Below, piece by piece: positions 40,444-49,649 of a stretch of 64,000 bases of DNA. The first letter of the stretch is position 1, and every line of letters begins with the position of its first letter. Origin of the DNA: Flavobacterium sp. UBA7680 (lineage in GTDB: Bacteria; Bacteroidota; Bacteroidia; Flavobacteriales; Flavobacteriaceae). The position numbers were made by a program, and so were the translations under genes. The notes under the pieces are model-generated. The model was not told where the DNA came from. It saw only the letters and a program-made list of their open reading frames with translations, and searched no databases. The stretch covers positions 422,394-486,393 of the forward strand of contig NZ_DLHA01000019.1 of the NCBI RefSeq assembly GCF_002482975.1, in the 5' to 3' direction.

Positions 40444-41089
40444 ATTGATGGTTTTTCAGCCACTCTAATCTTCTTTGATCCGCTAAATGTTTTACAGAGA
40501 AGTTTTCGAATTTAGCTTCAAAACCTTTTCCGTCTGGTGAAGCAGCCATTAATCCAACCATTACAGGCGTATTGTCTTGCAAAGGTGCATTTCTGGTCAT
40601 GATATAATTTTTATCATCAAAAGAATAAAATACCTCGACAGCATCTAATCTTCTAACCGCTTTAATCCAGATAAACGGCGGTGCTTTTTCAAGAGTGGTT
40701 ACGCTCCAGTCGCTTTTATCATGTGTTACAACGGTGCTGATATTGAATTTTCCATCAACAAATTCTACTCCGGTTTTAATGTAGTTTTTTTCGTCAACGC
40801 GAATCATTAATCCCATTTGGTCAAAACGGGCAATGTAATTTCCGGTGATTTTTACTTTCGCTTCAAATTCACCGCCGTAAGTTGCGTAGTAAAAAGGCGC
40901 ATCATCAACCGTGAATCCGTAGTGTGAAATTCTCCAGTAATCGCTGTTTGCCGTTACGTTCATGATTAAAGCATTGTTTTTAATTTCCCATTTTTCAGGT
41001 TCATTAAACCATTGCATTTTCTCCAGGCTTTGCGCCGAAAGATTTTGGAATAAAATAAAAGCTGTGGCAAATAGTAGTATTTGTTTCAT
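40442..41089 (-). CDS. Secreted DUF1349 protein
   Basis: 215 residues with a signal peptide (MKQILLFATAFILFQNLSAQ). The mature protein is a concanavalin-like beta-sandwich of the DUF1349 family: MQWFNEPEKWEIKNNALIM, GGEFEAKVKITGNY, FDQMGLMIRVDEKNYIKTGV, WIKAVRRLDAVEVFYSFD, GLMAASPDGKGFEAKFENF. DUF1349 proteins are often found beside glycosidases and may bind or process glycans. It lies 112 bp after the GH3 gene and 78 bp before the acyltransferase, all on one strand. Confidence 0.92.
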   Translation of the reverse strand: MKQILLFATAFILFQNLSAQSLEKMQWFNEPEKWEIKNNALIMNVTANSDYWRISHYGFTVDDAPFYYATYGGEFEAKVKITGNYIARFDQMGLMIRVDEKNYIKTGVEFVDGKFNISTVVTHDKSDWSVTTLEKAPPFIWIKAVRRLDAVEVFYSFDDKNYIMTRNAPLQDNTPVMVGLMAASPDGKGFEAKFENFSVKHLADQRRLEWLKNHQ

Positions 41090-41201
41090 TTTATGATTTT
41101 ATAAGATTAAAAAACGTCTTACTTCTAACTAAAAATATAAAGCAAAGCTGCAACTTTTTACAACTGCAGCTTTACAACCAACCAATTTAGAAATAATGAA
41201 A

Positions 41202-43418
41202 TTATTGAAGTGAGAAGCCCACTTTAGATTTTATATCAGTTGAAGATGCTCCTACGATTGCTTCAAAAGCTCCCGGTTCAGCAACCCAGTCGTGTTTTTT
41301 ATCGTCGAAGAAGCTTAAAGCTGTTTTATCGATAGTAAACGTAACTGTTTTTTCTTCTCCCGCTTTTAGCGAAACTTTCTCAAATCCTTTTAATTCTTTA
41401 ATCGGACGAGGTAATGAAGATTTTAAATCGCTGATATAAAGCTGTATTACTTCAGATCCTTCTCTGCTTCCTGTATTTTTTACTGTAACAGAAAACGTAA
41501 TTTTATCGCTGCTTGAAATTTGTTTTTTATCAGCTGTTACTTTTCCGTATGCAAAAGTCGTGTAGCTTAATCCGTGTCCGAAAGAGAATAATGGCTTTAT
41601 TTTTTGTTTGTCTGCCCAACGGTATCCAACAAAAATTCCTTCGTTGTATTTTACTTCATCTTTACCTGGAAATTCTCCTAAAGCGTGTGCTCCGTTATCC
41701 GCTAATTTTACTGGGAAAGTGAAAGATAATTTTCCAGAAGGGTTAACATCTCCAACTAAAACCGAAGCCAAAGCATTTCCAGCTTCAGTTCCTAAAAACC
41801 ATCCCTGAACAATTCCCGGAACTTCTTTTACCCACGGCATTGCAACTGCATTTCCAGAAATATTTATGTAAACAATATTCTTATTTACTTTCGCTAATTC
41901 ACTGATTAATTTATCTTGTCCATAAGAAAGTTCTAATCCTTTACGATCATGACCTTCATCATCCTGATTTGGGGCTTTATTCAAACCTCCAATAAACAAT
42001 ACAATATCAGCATCTTTAGCCACTTTTAAAGCCTCAGCAGTTAATTCAGCTGGAGAACGTTTTTCTTCTAAACTTACTTTTGCAACAACTCCGTTATAAT
42101 TACTTGTTGGATCTCCTACGTAACCACGAGCATAAACGATTTCAGCCTGATTACCAATTCTTTTCTTTAAACCTTCAAGAGGTGTAATTTCGTAACGTGC
42201 TTTTAGAGAAGAACTTCCTCCTCCTACAGTCATCATTTTAATAGCATTTTCACCAATTACAGCAATCTTTTTAGTTTTAGAAAGATCGATTGGTAAAATG
42301 TTGTTATTGTTTTGTAATAAAACAATTCCTTCCTGAGCAATTTTTAAACCTGCTTTAGCATGTTCTTCTGTTCCAAAAGATCCAAAAGGGCGATTTCTAT
42401 CCATTGTAGTTAAGAAAGCCAAACGTAAAACACGACGTACTTTTTCGTCTAATTCTTTCGTTCCAATTTCCCCTTTTCTGATCATTTCAGAATATGGTTT
42501 TGCTAAGTAATAGTTATCATAAGCATTACTTGTTCCCCAAGAAAGTCCGTTTGTCCAAGAACCAAATTCCATGTCCAAACCATTATGAATCGCTTGTTTC
42601 GTATCGTTTACACCACCCCAGTCAGAAACTACAACACCTTTGAAACCCCATTCTCCGCGAAGAATATCGTTTAATAAATATTCGTTGTGGCAGCATTGCT
42701 GTCCTTTATATTTGTTATAAGACCCCATAATTGCCCATACTTCACCATCTTGCACAGCCGCTTTAAAAGCCGGAAGATAAATTTCGTACAACGCACGGTC
42801 ATCCACCACTACGTTTACAGAGTTACGGTTTGTTTCCTGATTGTTTAAGGCAAAGTGTTTTACGCAGGCAGCAACTCCATTAGACTGAACTCCTTTAATA
42901 TAAGGAACCACCATTTTTGAAGTTAAGAAGGGATCTTCTCCCATATATTCGAAGTTACGGCCGTTTAACGGGCTTCTGTAAATGTTAACTCCAGGTCCTA
43001 ATAGTACGTTTTTGTTTCGGTAACGTGCTTCTTCACCAATTGATTTTCCGTATAAAGAAGCTAATTCTTTATTCCAGGTTGAAGAAAGTGCGGTTAAAGC
43101 CGGAAATGCAATACAAGAATCATTTGTCCAACCTGCCTGATCCCATTCGTCCCATTTTACTTCAGTACGAATTCCGTGCGGTCCGTCGGTCATCCAGTTT
43201 TCCGGAATTCCAAGGCGTTTTACACCAGGTGAACTAAATTTTGACTGCGCATGGATTATGGCAATTTTCTCTTCGGTTGTCATTCTTGAAAGCGCATCTT
43301 CTACACGCTCGCTAATTGGCTTTTTATCATCAAGATAAACCGGAACCTTATTTTGTGCATTCAATCCGAATGAACTCAACAAAACTAAAACAAGGATTGT
43401 TTTAACGTTTTTAAACAT
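41202..43418 (-). CDS. Secreted glycoside hydrolase family 3 beta-glucosidase (BglX-like)
   Basis: 738 residues with a signal peptide (MFKNVKTILVLVLLSSFGLN-AQ). The first barrel carries MTDGPHGIR, GPGVNIYRSPLNGRNFEYMG-like text (GPGVNIYRSPLNGRN and FEYMGEDPFLT), KHFALNNQE and the nucleophile Asp in VVVSDWGGV (D266). The second alpha/beta sandwich contains IAVIGENAIKMMTVGGGSS and VLFIGGLNKAPNQDDEGHDR with the expected acid/base region. The C-terminus is a fibronectin-III-like domain (FSVTVKNTGSREGSEVIQLY, LKGFEKVSLKAGEEKTV). It hydrolyses terminal beta-glucosides in the periplasm or outside. It is divergent neither from nor within a SusC/D locus; the DUF6377 regulator directly upstream on the same strand is its probable controller. 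Confidence 0.95.
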   Translation of the reverse strand: MFKNVKTILVLVLLSSFGLNAQNKVPVYLDDKKPISERVEDALSRMTTEEKIAIIHAQSKFSSPGVKRLGIPENWMTDGPHGIRTEVKWDEWDQAGWTNDSCIAFPALTALSSTWNKELASLYGKSIGEEARYRNKNVLLGPGVNIYRSPLNGRNFEYMGEDPFLTSKMVVPYIKGVQSNGVAACVKHFALNNQETNRNSVNVVVDDRALYEIYLPAFKAAVQDGEVWAIMGSYNKYKGQQCCHNEYLLNDILRGEWGFKGVVVSDWGGVNDTKQAIHNGLDMEFGSWTNGLSWGTSNAYDNYYLAKPYSEMIRKGEIGTKELDEKVRRVLRLAFLTTMDRNRPFGSFGTEEHAKAGLKIAQEGIVLLQNNNNILPIDLSKTKKIAVIGENAIKMMTVGGGSSSLKARYEITPLEGLKKRIGNQAEIVYARGYVGDPTSNYNGVVAKVSLEEKRSPAELTAEALKVAKDADIVLFIGGLNKAPNQDDEGHDRKGLELSYGQDKLISELAKVNKNIVYINISGNAVAMPWVKEVPGIVQGWFLGTEAGNALASVLVGDVNPSGKLSFTFPVKLADNGAHALGEFPGKDEVKYNEGIFVGYRWADKQKIKPLFSFGHGLSYTTFAYGKVTADKKQISSSDKITFSVTVKNTGSREGSEVIQLYISDLKSSLPRPIKELKGFEKVSLKAGEEKTVTFTIDKTALSFFDDKKHDWVAEPGAFEAIVGASSTDIKSKVGFSLQ

Positions 43419-43625
43419 AACTAGTAATTTATTTAAGCATTCAATTTTTGGTATAGATACAAGTGGTCAATTGTACCTTTTAATAATATTGTAAAGCTAA
43501 AACGTTATAGTTCGTTTTGAATTTTTAAACGAAAAAAAGTAGTGAATTAAAAAATTAAAATATTGATTATCAATTTTTTAACAAAAAATAAGACGCAAAA
43601 AAAGTAGTGATTTTAAAATAAATCT
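43419..43625. other. Promoter region of the GH3 gene
   Basis: 207 bp without genes or repeats, containing TTAAAAAATTAAAA-type A/T tracts; no exact TAnnTTTG box upstream of the GH3 start, so the promoter is not pinned. Confidence 0.4.
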
Positions 43626-45269
43626 TTACATTTTCAATGTAATTAAACCTATTTTCATGACCATTTCTTCAAAATCATTTCTCGAAACTGCCGCTTTATT
43701 TCGGGCTCTTGTTCGATAATTGTAAATTGTACTTAAAGAGTAACGAAGAAAGGCCGCAATTTTTACACTGTCGTTAATTCCTAAACGAATCAAAGCAAAA
43801 ATTCGAAGCTCGGTATTCAGCAATTCTCCTTGTTTTAAAACAATTTGTTCTTCTTTAATTAAAAGCGTATTAAAGTCTTTTACAAAAGTAGGATATAGAT
43901 TCAGGAAAATGATATCGAAGTTTTTATACAATTCTTCTAATTCTGTATCAACCAAAGTCGTTGACTTTAGCATTTTGTAGATTTCGTCGAATTGTTTTGC
44001 CGTTGCCTTTTTATTTAAAATGATGCGGTAATTCTCCAGTTTATTAATGTAAGTCGAGCAAAGGCTGAAAAAATGCGCAATATATTCTTCCTTGATATGA
44101 TTCGATTCAGATAATTGTGCGTTACGTTCCTGCAGCTGATTATTGGTTTCGGTAATATCCTGATTTAATTCGGCTAATTTTTGACTGGTTTCATAGAGTT
44201 CTCCTCTAATTCTCGAAACCTTTTTCATTTGTTTATAAACGTAAATAACCGCAATAATTAAAAATACAGAAAGCAAACTGATACAGATTAAATAAAGTTG
44301 TAATTCTGTTTTTCGTTTGGCTTCTTTTTCTAAATAAACGGTATTAATAATCGAATATACTTCAGACATTAAAAGCGTTCGAAACTGTACATTACAATAA
44401 AGCGCGTCTTCAATTGCCGATTGTGTGAGTTTATACGCCATATCGACATCTTCAATTTCATAAAAAACCAAAGCTAATTCCTGCAGCGAAGCATTGTCTT
44501 TATTGGCATTTTTAATATCGGCAGTTGCAGAAAGTGCATAATATTTTTTTCGCAATTCCAACTGATGTGTATGCTCATAAATGTTCCCAAGCAAATACGT
44601 AATCATGGCATATTGCGGATCATCTTCGCTGGTATTTTTAAGCAGATTCATTAATTGCTTTTGGGCACTAACAAGCTTTTTGTGATATACATCGTGCTGA
44701 ATTTTATTGATTTGATAGTTGATAGATTTTGGATCTAAAACCATCAATAATGAATCACGGTATTTTTGAATTTGCTGCAAATATTCTTTGCTATAACTGT
44801 TTGCCGCGTAATGCTCAAAAAATTCGCGATACGAAACAAAATAGTTGGGAAGCAGGGATTTTGACAATTTACTTTTGTCAATACTTTTTAAAATGGCTTC
44901 AGATTCTCGGTATTTTCCTGAAGAGGAATAAAGTGTAACTAATTGCAGATTGGCTAAATCTGCCAAATCTTTATCATGAAGATGATCGGCAATTTTTAAA
45001 TTCTTTTTTACGTATAAAATAGCCGAATCTGAATTGAATTTCTGGTATTCTGTATATAAGGTTTTATTGTAATTGTATTCTTGTTCTTTCGTTAAATCAT
45101 CCGATTTAATTTTCTTGAAGTTAAGAATTCGTTCTTCTTTTAACCGAACATAATGTTCTTTATTTTTTAGCGCCAGATTTAATTTTGCGATAATGTCATC
45201 TGTACTTTCCGAAGCCAAAACCGGAAAGCTCATCAAGATGATAAAAAGTAACAAAAGTGGATTTTTCAA
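43626..45269 (-). CDS. DUF6377 transmembrane regulator (TPR sensor, C-terminal HTH)
   Basis: 547 residues. A signal peptide (MKNPLLLLFIILMSFPVLAS) leads into a TPR-like helical periplasmic region (about 25-320), a single transmembrane helix (about 326-346, LYLICISLLSVFLIIAVIYV), a coiled coil (350-395) and a cytoplasmic C-terminus with a LuxR/GerE-like HTH (ALIRLGINDSVKIAAFLRYS, LSTIYNYRTRARNKA). This is the DUF6377 pattern seen in Bacteroidota next to glycan-use genes, a one-component membrane regulator. It lies directly upstream of GH3 on the same strand and has its own -7 box, so it probably senses a saccharide and controls the GH3 gene. Confidence 0.9.
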   Translation of the reverse strand: MKNPLLLLFIILMSFPVLASESTDDIIAKLNLALKNKEHYVRLKEERILNFKKIKSDDLTKEQEYNYNKTLYTEYQKFNSDSAILYVKKNLKIADHLHDKDLADLANLQLVTLYSSSGKYRESEAILKSIDKSKLSKSLLPNYFVSYREFFEHYAANSYSKEYLQQIQKYRDSLLMVLDPKSINYQINKIQHDVYHKKLVSAQKQLMNLLKNTSEDDPQYAMITYLLGNIYEHTHQLELRKKYYALSATADIKNANKDNASLQELALVFYEIEDVDMAYKLTQSAIEDALYCNVQFRTLLMSEVYSIINTVYLEKEAKRKTELQLYLICISLLSVFLIIAVIYVYKQMKKVSRIRGELYETSQKLAELNQDITETNNQLQERNAQLSESNHIKEEYIAHFFSLCSTYINKLENYRIILNKKATAKQFDEIYKMLKSTTLVDTELEELYKNFDIIFLNLYPTFVKDFNTLLIKEEQIVLKQGELLNTELRIFALIRLGINDSVKIAAFLRYSLSTIYNYRTRARNKAAVSRNDFEEMVMKIGLITLKM

Positions 45270-45295
45270 ACTGAGTAAAAAATAAATATAACGTA

Positions 45296-45303
45296 CAAAT
45301 ATA
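45296..45303 (-). promoter_or_regulatory. -7 box of the DUF6377 gene
   Basis: Exact TATATTTG on the minus strand, 26 bp before the ATG. Confidence 0.55.
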
Positions 45304-45373
45304 ATAAAGTGTGAACAGAAAAATGAATTATTTATATATCTCGCAAAATAACCTAAAACTAATAATGTTTTTA

Positions 45374-45381
45374 TAATTTTG
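45374..45381 (+). promoter_or_regulatory. -7 box of the CHMI-like gene
   Basis: TAATTTTG matches TAnnTTTG, 34 bp before the ATG at 45416. Confidence 0.45.
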
Positions 45382-45415
45382 ATTGTATTGAATTTCTAAC
45401 TTAAACTACTATCAA

Positions 45416-45760
45416 ATGCCAAATTTTATTATCGAATGTTCTGAAAATGTATTAAGATTAAAATCTGCAGATGACATCATGCAGGAAGTTTTTAATTCAG
45501 CTTTATCAACAGATCTTTTTACCGCACCAGAAATTAAAGTTCGCATAAATCCTTTCTCACATTATAATAATGGCAATACTTTGAGTGATTTTATTCATGT
45601 TTTTGGTTATATAATGGAAGGCCGAAATGAGGAACAAAAAAACAATTTATCAAAAGCAATCGTAACGAAATTAAATACTATTTTGCCTGAAGTGAAGTCG
45701 ATTTCTATGAATATAGACGATTTTCAAAAGGCTGGTTATTTTAATAGTAAAATGATTTGA
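45416..45760 (+). CDS. 5-carboxymethyl-2-hydroxymuconate isomerase-like protein
   Basis: 114 residues. It begins MPNFIIECSENV, as in CHMI (MPHF-x-x-E-x-S), with Pro2 as the catalytic N-terminal proline, followed by the family blocks VFNSALSTDLFTAPEIKVR, LSDFIHVFGYIMEGRNEEQK and KNNLSKAIVTKLNTILPE. CHMI belongs to the tautomerase superfamily and acts in homoprotocatechuate breakdown, but no other gene of that pathway is near. An alternative tautomerase role is possible. It is monocistronic and is followed by a large palindrome. Confidence 0.9.
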   Translation: MPNFIIECSENVLRLKSADDIMQEVFNSALSTDLFTAPEIKVRINPFSHYNNGNTLSDFIHVFGYIMEGRNEEQKNNLSKAIVTKLNTILPEVKSISMNIDDFQKAGYFNSKMI

Positions 45761-45833
45761 TTTATTCTTTTTGATATAAATAAATTTATTACATTATTAA
45801 ATTGATATTACAAAAAATCAATTACACATAATC

Positions 45834-45937
45834 TTGTCATTCTGAGGAACGAAGAATCTTCGTTAGTAATTCCGCAAACAAAATCGACAATCTTTGTCGA
45901 GTCACTTACGAAGATTCTTCGTTCCTCAGAATGACAA
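45834..45937. repeat. Large palindrome with 30-bp perfect arms
   Basis: TTGTCATTCTGAGGAACGAA... (45834-45863) and its exact complement (45908-45937) are separated by 44 bp that contain a small hairpin TCGACAATCTTTGTCGA (45883-45899). It is a full copy of the TTGTCATTTCGA family. The remainder of the 285-bp gap has CTTTGTCAAAGTTT units (about 45957-45990). Confidence 0.92.
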
Positions 45938-46045
45938 ACCTTGTGTTAAAAAATCAAACTTTGTCAAAGTTTAAAACTTAGACAAAGTTCCTCTAAAAAC
46001 TTAAAAACCTTATATCACTTATATGGTTTAAAAAATATTTAAAAA

Positions 46046-48304
46046 CTACACCACAATAGGCGCTGCCAAACAACTCTCCGGAATATCAAAAGCGTTTACC
46101 AACGCAACAGCATCCGGGCGAATATCCCAGCAAAGCTGATTGACTATTTTACGGACTGCTTTTGTTTTCACCGCTTCCATATATCCATCTTCAAGATACC
46201 ACGCTTTGTTTTTTTCTATCTGCGAAAGCGCATATAATTGATATAATTTTGTCAATATTTGTTTTGAGTTTTGATCTTCAATTGCTTTGATTGCTTCCTG
46301 AAATTGTTCTAAAACAATACGTTCCAAATAAGCCTGAGCAACATCTATCATTTGATGCTGCACAACATTAAAAGCATCATAAGCTTCTAATCCGCCGTCG
46401 ACTAATTTCTTGATACGTCTTGCTGCCGAAGCGAGAATTGTTTTTTCTCTATGCACAAAAGCCTGCAGATGAAATTCGCCGTCAAGTAAATGTTCGTCGT
46501 CTGATCTTCTTGTTGCGATTGGATTTTTTTCAGTTATCGCTGTTTTGGCATTTTCGTACACATAATTGATGATTCCTAAAGAACCCATTTCTCCGAAAGA
46601 TTTTCTGAATTCAGACAAACGGTTTTTAGCAACCAATTGCATTAAAACGGTATTATCACCTTCAAAAGTGGTGTAAATTTCAGTGTCATTTTTTAAAGCG
46701 TCAATTCTGTTTTCAGATAAATAACCTTTTCCACCGCACGCTTCACGACATTCCTGTAAAATATCTCTTGTACTCCAGGTTGAATAGGATTTCATTCCGG
46801 CTGCAAGTGCTTCGATTTCCTGCATTTCGCTTTCTGTTCTGTTCAAAAATCTGTTTGTTAGATATTGAAGTGCAAAATGAACAGCATACGTTTTAGCCAA
46901 ATGCGGTAACAATCTGCGTTGGTGCATTCTGTAATTTAAAATCGGAACTTCTGACCCGCCTTCTGGGCCAAATTGTCGGCGTTGGTCGCTGTAGCGAATG
47001 GCAATGGTCAATCCAGATTTGGCTGCAGCCAAAGCCGAACGCGGAATTCCGATTCTTCCTCCAACTAAAGTTCCTAACATGGTAAAAAACCTTCTGTTAT
47101 CACTCGGAATCGGACTTTCAAATTCGCCTTTATCATTTACAGAAGCAAAACGATCGAGCATATCTTCTTTCGGAATCACGACATTATCAAAACTAATTGT
47201 TCCGTTGTCTACTCCATTTAATCCCATTTTATGTCCGCAGTCACCAATTGTAACGCCTTTTAGAGTATTTCCGTTTGTATCTCTTAACGGAACTACAAAA
47301 GCGTTTACGCCATAATCGTTATCGTCTATAATTAGTTTAGCAAAAACAGTTGCCATTTGTCCATGAACTGCTGCATTCCCAATATATTCTTTTTGAGCAT
47401 TTTTATTTGGCGTATGAATTGTAAAAGTCTGATCGCTATGATTATATGTTGCTGTAGTTTCTAAACCTTTTACGTTTGATCCGTGATGTGTTTCGGTCAT
47501 GGCAAAACATCCCGGAAGCTTTAGTGAACCAATATCTTTTAGATATTTTGCATAATGTTTCTCGGTTCCAAGAGACTGTACGCTCATTCCCCAAAGTCCA
47601 AACTGAACGCCAAATTTTATCACCAAACTTAAATCGTGATAACTCAGCGTTTCCATAATCGCAAAATAATCTTCTACGTTTCCTCCTCCGCCGTATTCCT
47701 TCGGATAGGCCATATTTCCTAGGTTTTCATCAGCTAAAATTTTACACCAGTTGTAAACCGTTTGGCGGAAAACATTAATATCTGTCGAAGTTTCGTAAGC
47801 AAATTCAGGTCTTGAAATAATTGATTTTACTTTTTTTATGATGTGAGCTTCTTTTCCGTCCAGAAATTCGGTTATTTTTTGGATGTCAAAATTGCTTGTT
47901 GTTTGTGAATTTGCGGTAAAAGAATCGGCTTTTGTTTTGAAGTTTTGAAGTGCTTCTTCGCCTAAAATTCCAAGATCATTTTCGAGTTTTATAAAATCTG
48001 ATTCTAAGGATGAAATATCCAAATCTTTATCAGAAAGTGCAACAGCAATATCAAAAATAGATTTGATAGAAGTTTTATCCTGAATGCTTTTTTCAATATC
48101 TGATTTCCATTTTGAAAGTTCATTTCGCGAAGGCGGATTTGAAATATCAACTTTAGACAGAAGATATTCCTGTTCTTCGGCAGAAAGGGCTTTTTGAGAT
48201 TTTATAAATTCTTTTAATGTGGCAAATTCCTTCTGAGTCAAAAGATCATCAGACCACACTAAATAAAACAATGGAGTAAAAGCTTGAAGTTTTGCTGGTT
48301 TCAT
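46046..48304 (-). CDS. Acyl-CoA dehydrogenase/oxidase-like enzyme, long form
   Basis: 752 residues, longer than bacterial acyl-CoA dehydrogenases (about 380-600) and close to acyl-CoA oxidases. The N-terminal 160 residues are a helical extension (LTQKEFATLKEFIKSQKALS). The FAD core has CFAMTETHHGSNVKGLETTA, LNGVDNGTISFDNVVIPKED, YSDQRRQFGP, the block CREACGGKGYLSENRI and a catalytic Glu in YTTFEGDNTVLMQ. The C-terminal 150 residues form another helical domain. It catalyses the first step of fatty-acid beta-oxidation, passing electrons either to ETF or to oxygen; sequence alone does not decide. It is monocistronic between repeat-rich gaps. Confidence 0.93.
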   Translation of the reverse strand: MKPAKLQAFTPLFYLVWSDDLLTQKEFATLKEFIKSQKALSAEEQEYLLSKVDISNPPSRNELSKWKSDIEKSIQDKTSIKSIFDIAVALSDKDLDISSLESDFIKLENDLGILGEEALQNFKTKADSFTANSQTTSNFDIQKITEFLDGKEAHIIKKVKSIISRPEFAYETSTDINVFRQTVYNWCKILADENLGNMAYPKEYGGGGNVEDYFAIMETLSYHDLSLVIKFGVQFGLWGMSVQSLGTEKHYAKYLKDIGSLKLPGCFAMTETHHGSNVKGLETTATYNHSDQTFTIHTPNKNAQKEYIGNAAVHGQMATVFAKLIIDDNDYGVNAFVVPLRDTNGNTLKGVTIGDCGHKMGLNGVDNGTISFDNVVIPKEDMLDRFASVNDKGEFESPIPSDNRRFFTMLGTLVGGRIGIPRSALAAAKSGLTIAIRYSDQRRQFGPEGGSEVPILNYRMHQRRLLPHLAKTYAVHFALQYLTNRFLNRTESEMQEIEALAAGMKSYSTWSTRDILQECREACGGKGYLSENRIDALKNDTEIYTTFEGDNTVLMQLVAKNRLSEFRKSFGEMGSLGIINYVYENAKTAITEKNPIATRRSDDEHLLDGEFHLQAFVHREKTILASAARRIKKLVDGGLEAYDAFNVVQHQMIDVAQAYLERIVLEQFQEAIKAIEDQNSKQILTKLYQLYALSQIEKNKAWYLEDGYMEAVKTKAVRKIVNQLCWDIRPDAVALVNAFDIPESCLAAPIVV

Positions 48305-48334
48305 ATAATAGAGATTCGGTTTTTATTTTTTTTT

Positions 48335-48512
48335 GCCACAGATTATACAGATTAAGAGGATTTTCTTTTGCCACGAATTACACGAATTTTCACGAATTTA
48401 TTTTTTTTATACTGATTCTTTAAATCAAATTGAATTCGTGAAAATTCGTGTAATTCGTGGCCAACTTTCTACGCAAAGAAAATAATCCTTTTAATCTGTA
48501 TAATCTGTGGCC
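48335..48512. repeat. Nested double palindrome
   Basis: Outer arms GCCACAGATTATACAGATTA... (48335-48364) and complement (48483-48512); inner arms of 29 bp, perfect, GCCACGAATTACACGAATTT... (48370-48398) and complement (48433-48461). The whole can fold as a single stem of over 60 bp, an unusually large structure in a 326-bp gap. The rest of that gap holds the terminator below. Confidence 0.92.
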
Positions 48513-48535
48513 TATATTTCATTTTACTGCATAAA

Positions 48536-48568
48536 AAAACAGGAATGAAAAATACTTATTCCTGTTTT
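48536..48568 (-). terminator. Terminator of the EamA transporter gene
   Basis: Stem AAAACAGGAAT/ATTCCTGTTTT with a T-tract on the minus strand, 63 bp past the stop codon. Confidence 0.85.
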
Positions 48569-48630
48569 AAAACCCTGTTAAGATTCTCGTAATTTTACAT
48601 TTTTTAAACCAATAAAAAAGAAGAGTTATT

Positions 48631-49548
48631 TTACTGAGAATCTTTAGACGACAGGATATATTTCTGTTTTATGGCAAAAATATGATGTGAATTAAAAACT
48701 AACACTGCAGTAAAAATAATGCCGTATGCTATAATTTGTACAATCCCAAATGGTTCTTTATAGAAAAACATGGCCAGTAAAAAAGCAATCATTGGATTGA
48801 TGTTTAAAAGCATACCAACGGTTGAAGAGTTTATTCCTGAAAGTGCATATAAATTAAGGAACAACGGGAAAATGGTAAATAAAATGGCAATAGTTTCGAT
48901 ACAGAAATAAAACCTAAATTCTGTTGGGATTGGTCCGCTGTAAGCTGGAAAAAAAGGCACTAAAAATAAAGCAGCCAAAGTAATATGAAACGTAAGGACT
49001 ATAAATTTATCAAAACCTTTATTGACGCGCTGACTTACTAAATATGCCGCATAGGTAAAACCTATTATGATGCTGAAAAACATATCCATAATATTGGCAT
49101 AAGACAAAAGAAGACAGCCTGAAATACTTAATCCAACTGCAATCCATTGTGTTTTACTTAGTTTTTCATGCAAAATAAAATAAGCCAGTAATGTGGTTAA
49201 AATTGGGCACACCAAATACGCCAAAGATGTGGCTTTTACGCTGACATGATTCATAACATAAATGAATGTGAACCAATTGGCCATTAGAAAAACGCTTCCT
49301 CCAATATTCAATAAAGCCGATTTTCTCTTTTCTGCTTTTGGCATTGCTTTAAAAGTTGCTATCGCTTCTTTGACTTTTTTTCGTCTAAATGTAACAGAAA
49401 TCAGGAGCATTAAAATGCTGCAGCTGAAAACACGGTAGAATAAAATATCTAATGAAGGGTAATCATGTATTGGCTTTAAAACCAAACTGAAAAATCCCCA
49501 GATTACAAAACAGGTAATGGCAGCAATATAATATCTTGTTGTTTTCAC
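48631..49548 (-). CDS. EamA/RhaT-type DMT family transporter
   Basis: 305 residues from a GTG start (49548) that gives MKTTRYYIAAITCFVIWGFF, the usual beginning of this family; a longer frame to 49635 would add 29 residues overlapping the promoter and operator region, so I reject it. It contains about ten transmembrane helices in two EamA repeats (LDILFYRVFSCSILMLLISV, LAYLVCPILTTLLAYFILHE, SGINSSTVGMLLNINPMIAF). Family members export amino acids, purines or drugs, and RarD-like members also belong here. It is divergent from a MocR-type regulator; this pairing is common and usually means the regulator controls the transporter. Substrate unknown. Confidence 0.9.
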   Translation of the reverse strand: MKTTRYYIAAITCFVIWGFFSLVLKPIHDYPSLDILFYRVFSCSILMLLISVTFRRKKVKEAIATFKAMPKAEKRKSALLNIGGSVFLMANWFTFIYVMNHVSVKATSLAYLVCPILTTLLAYFILHEKLSKTQWIAVGLSISGCLLLSYANIMDMFFSIIIGFTYAAYLVSQRVNKGFDKFIVLTFHITLAALFLVPFFPAYSGPIPTEFRFYFCIETIAILFTIFPLFLNLYALSGINSSTVGMLLNINPMIAFLLAMFFYKEPFGIVQIIAYGIIFTAVLVFNSHHIFAIKQKYILSSKDSQ

Positions 49549-49596
49549 GGTGGTTTCTTTTTTTATTTTTTTGATTAAACAAATTTCTGAAAAATA

Positions 49597-49616
49597 ATAC
49601 AGCAATACAGATACAG
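49597..49616. promoter_or_regulatory. Three ATACAG direct repeats in the MocR-EamA gap
   Basis: ATACAG at 49597, 49605 and 49611 on the plus strand, in the 101-bp gap between the divergent genes. MocR/PdxR-type regulators bind direct repeats in such gaps, so these are candidate operator sites. Confidence 0.45.
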
Positions 49617-49649
49617 TTTTTGTAAATTGCAGCATAACAGTTTATTTTT

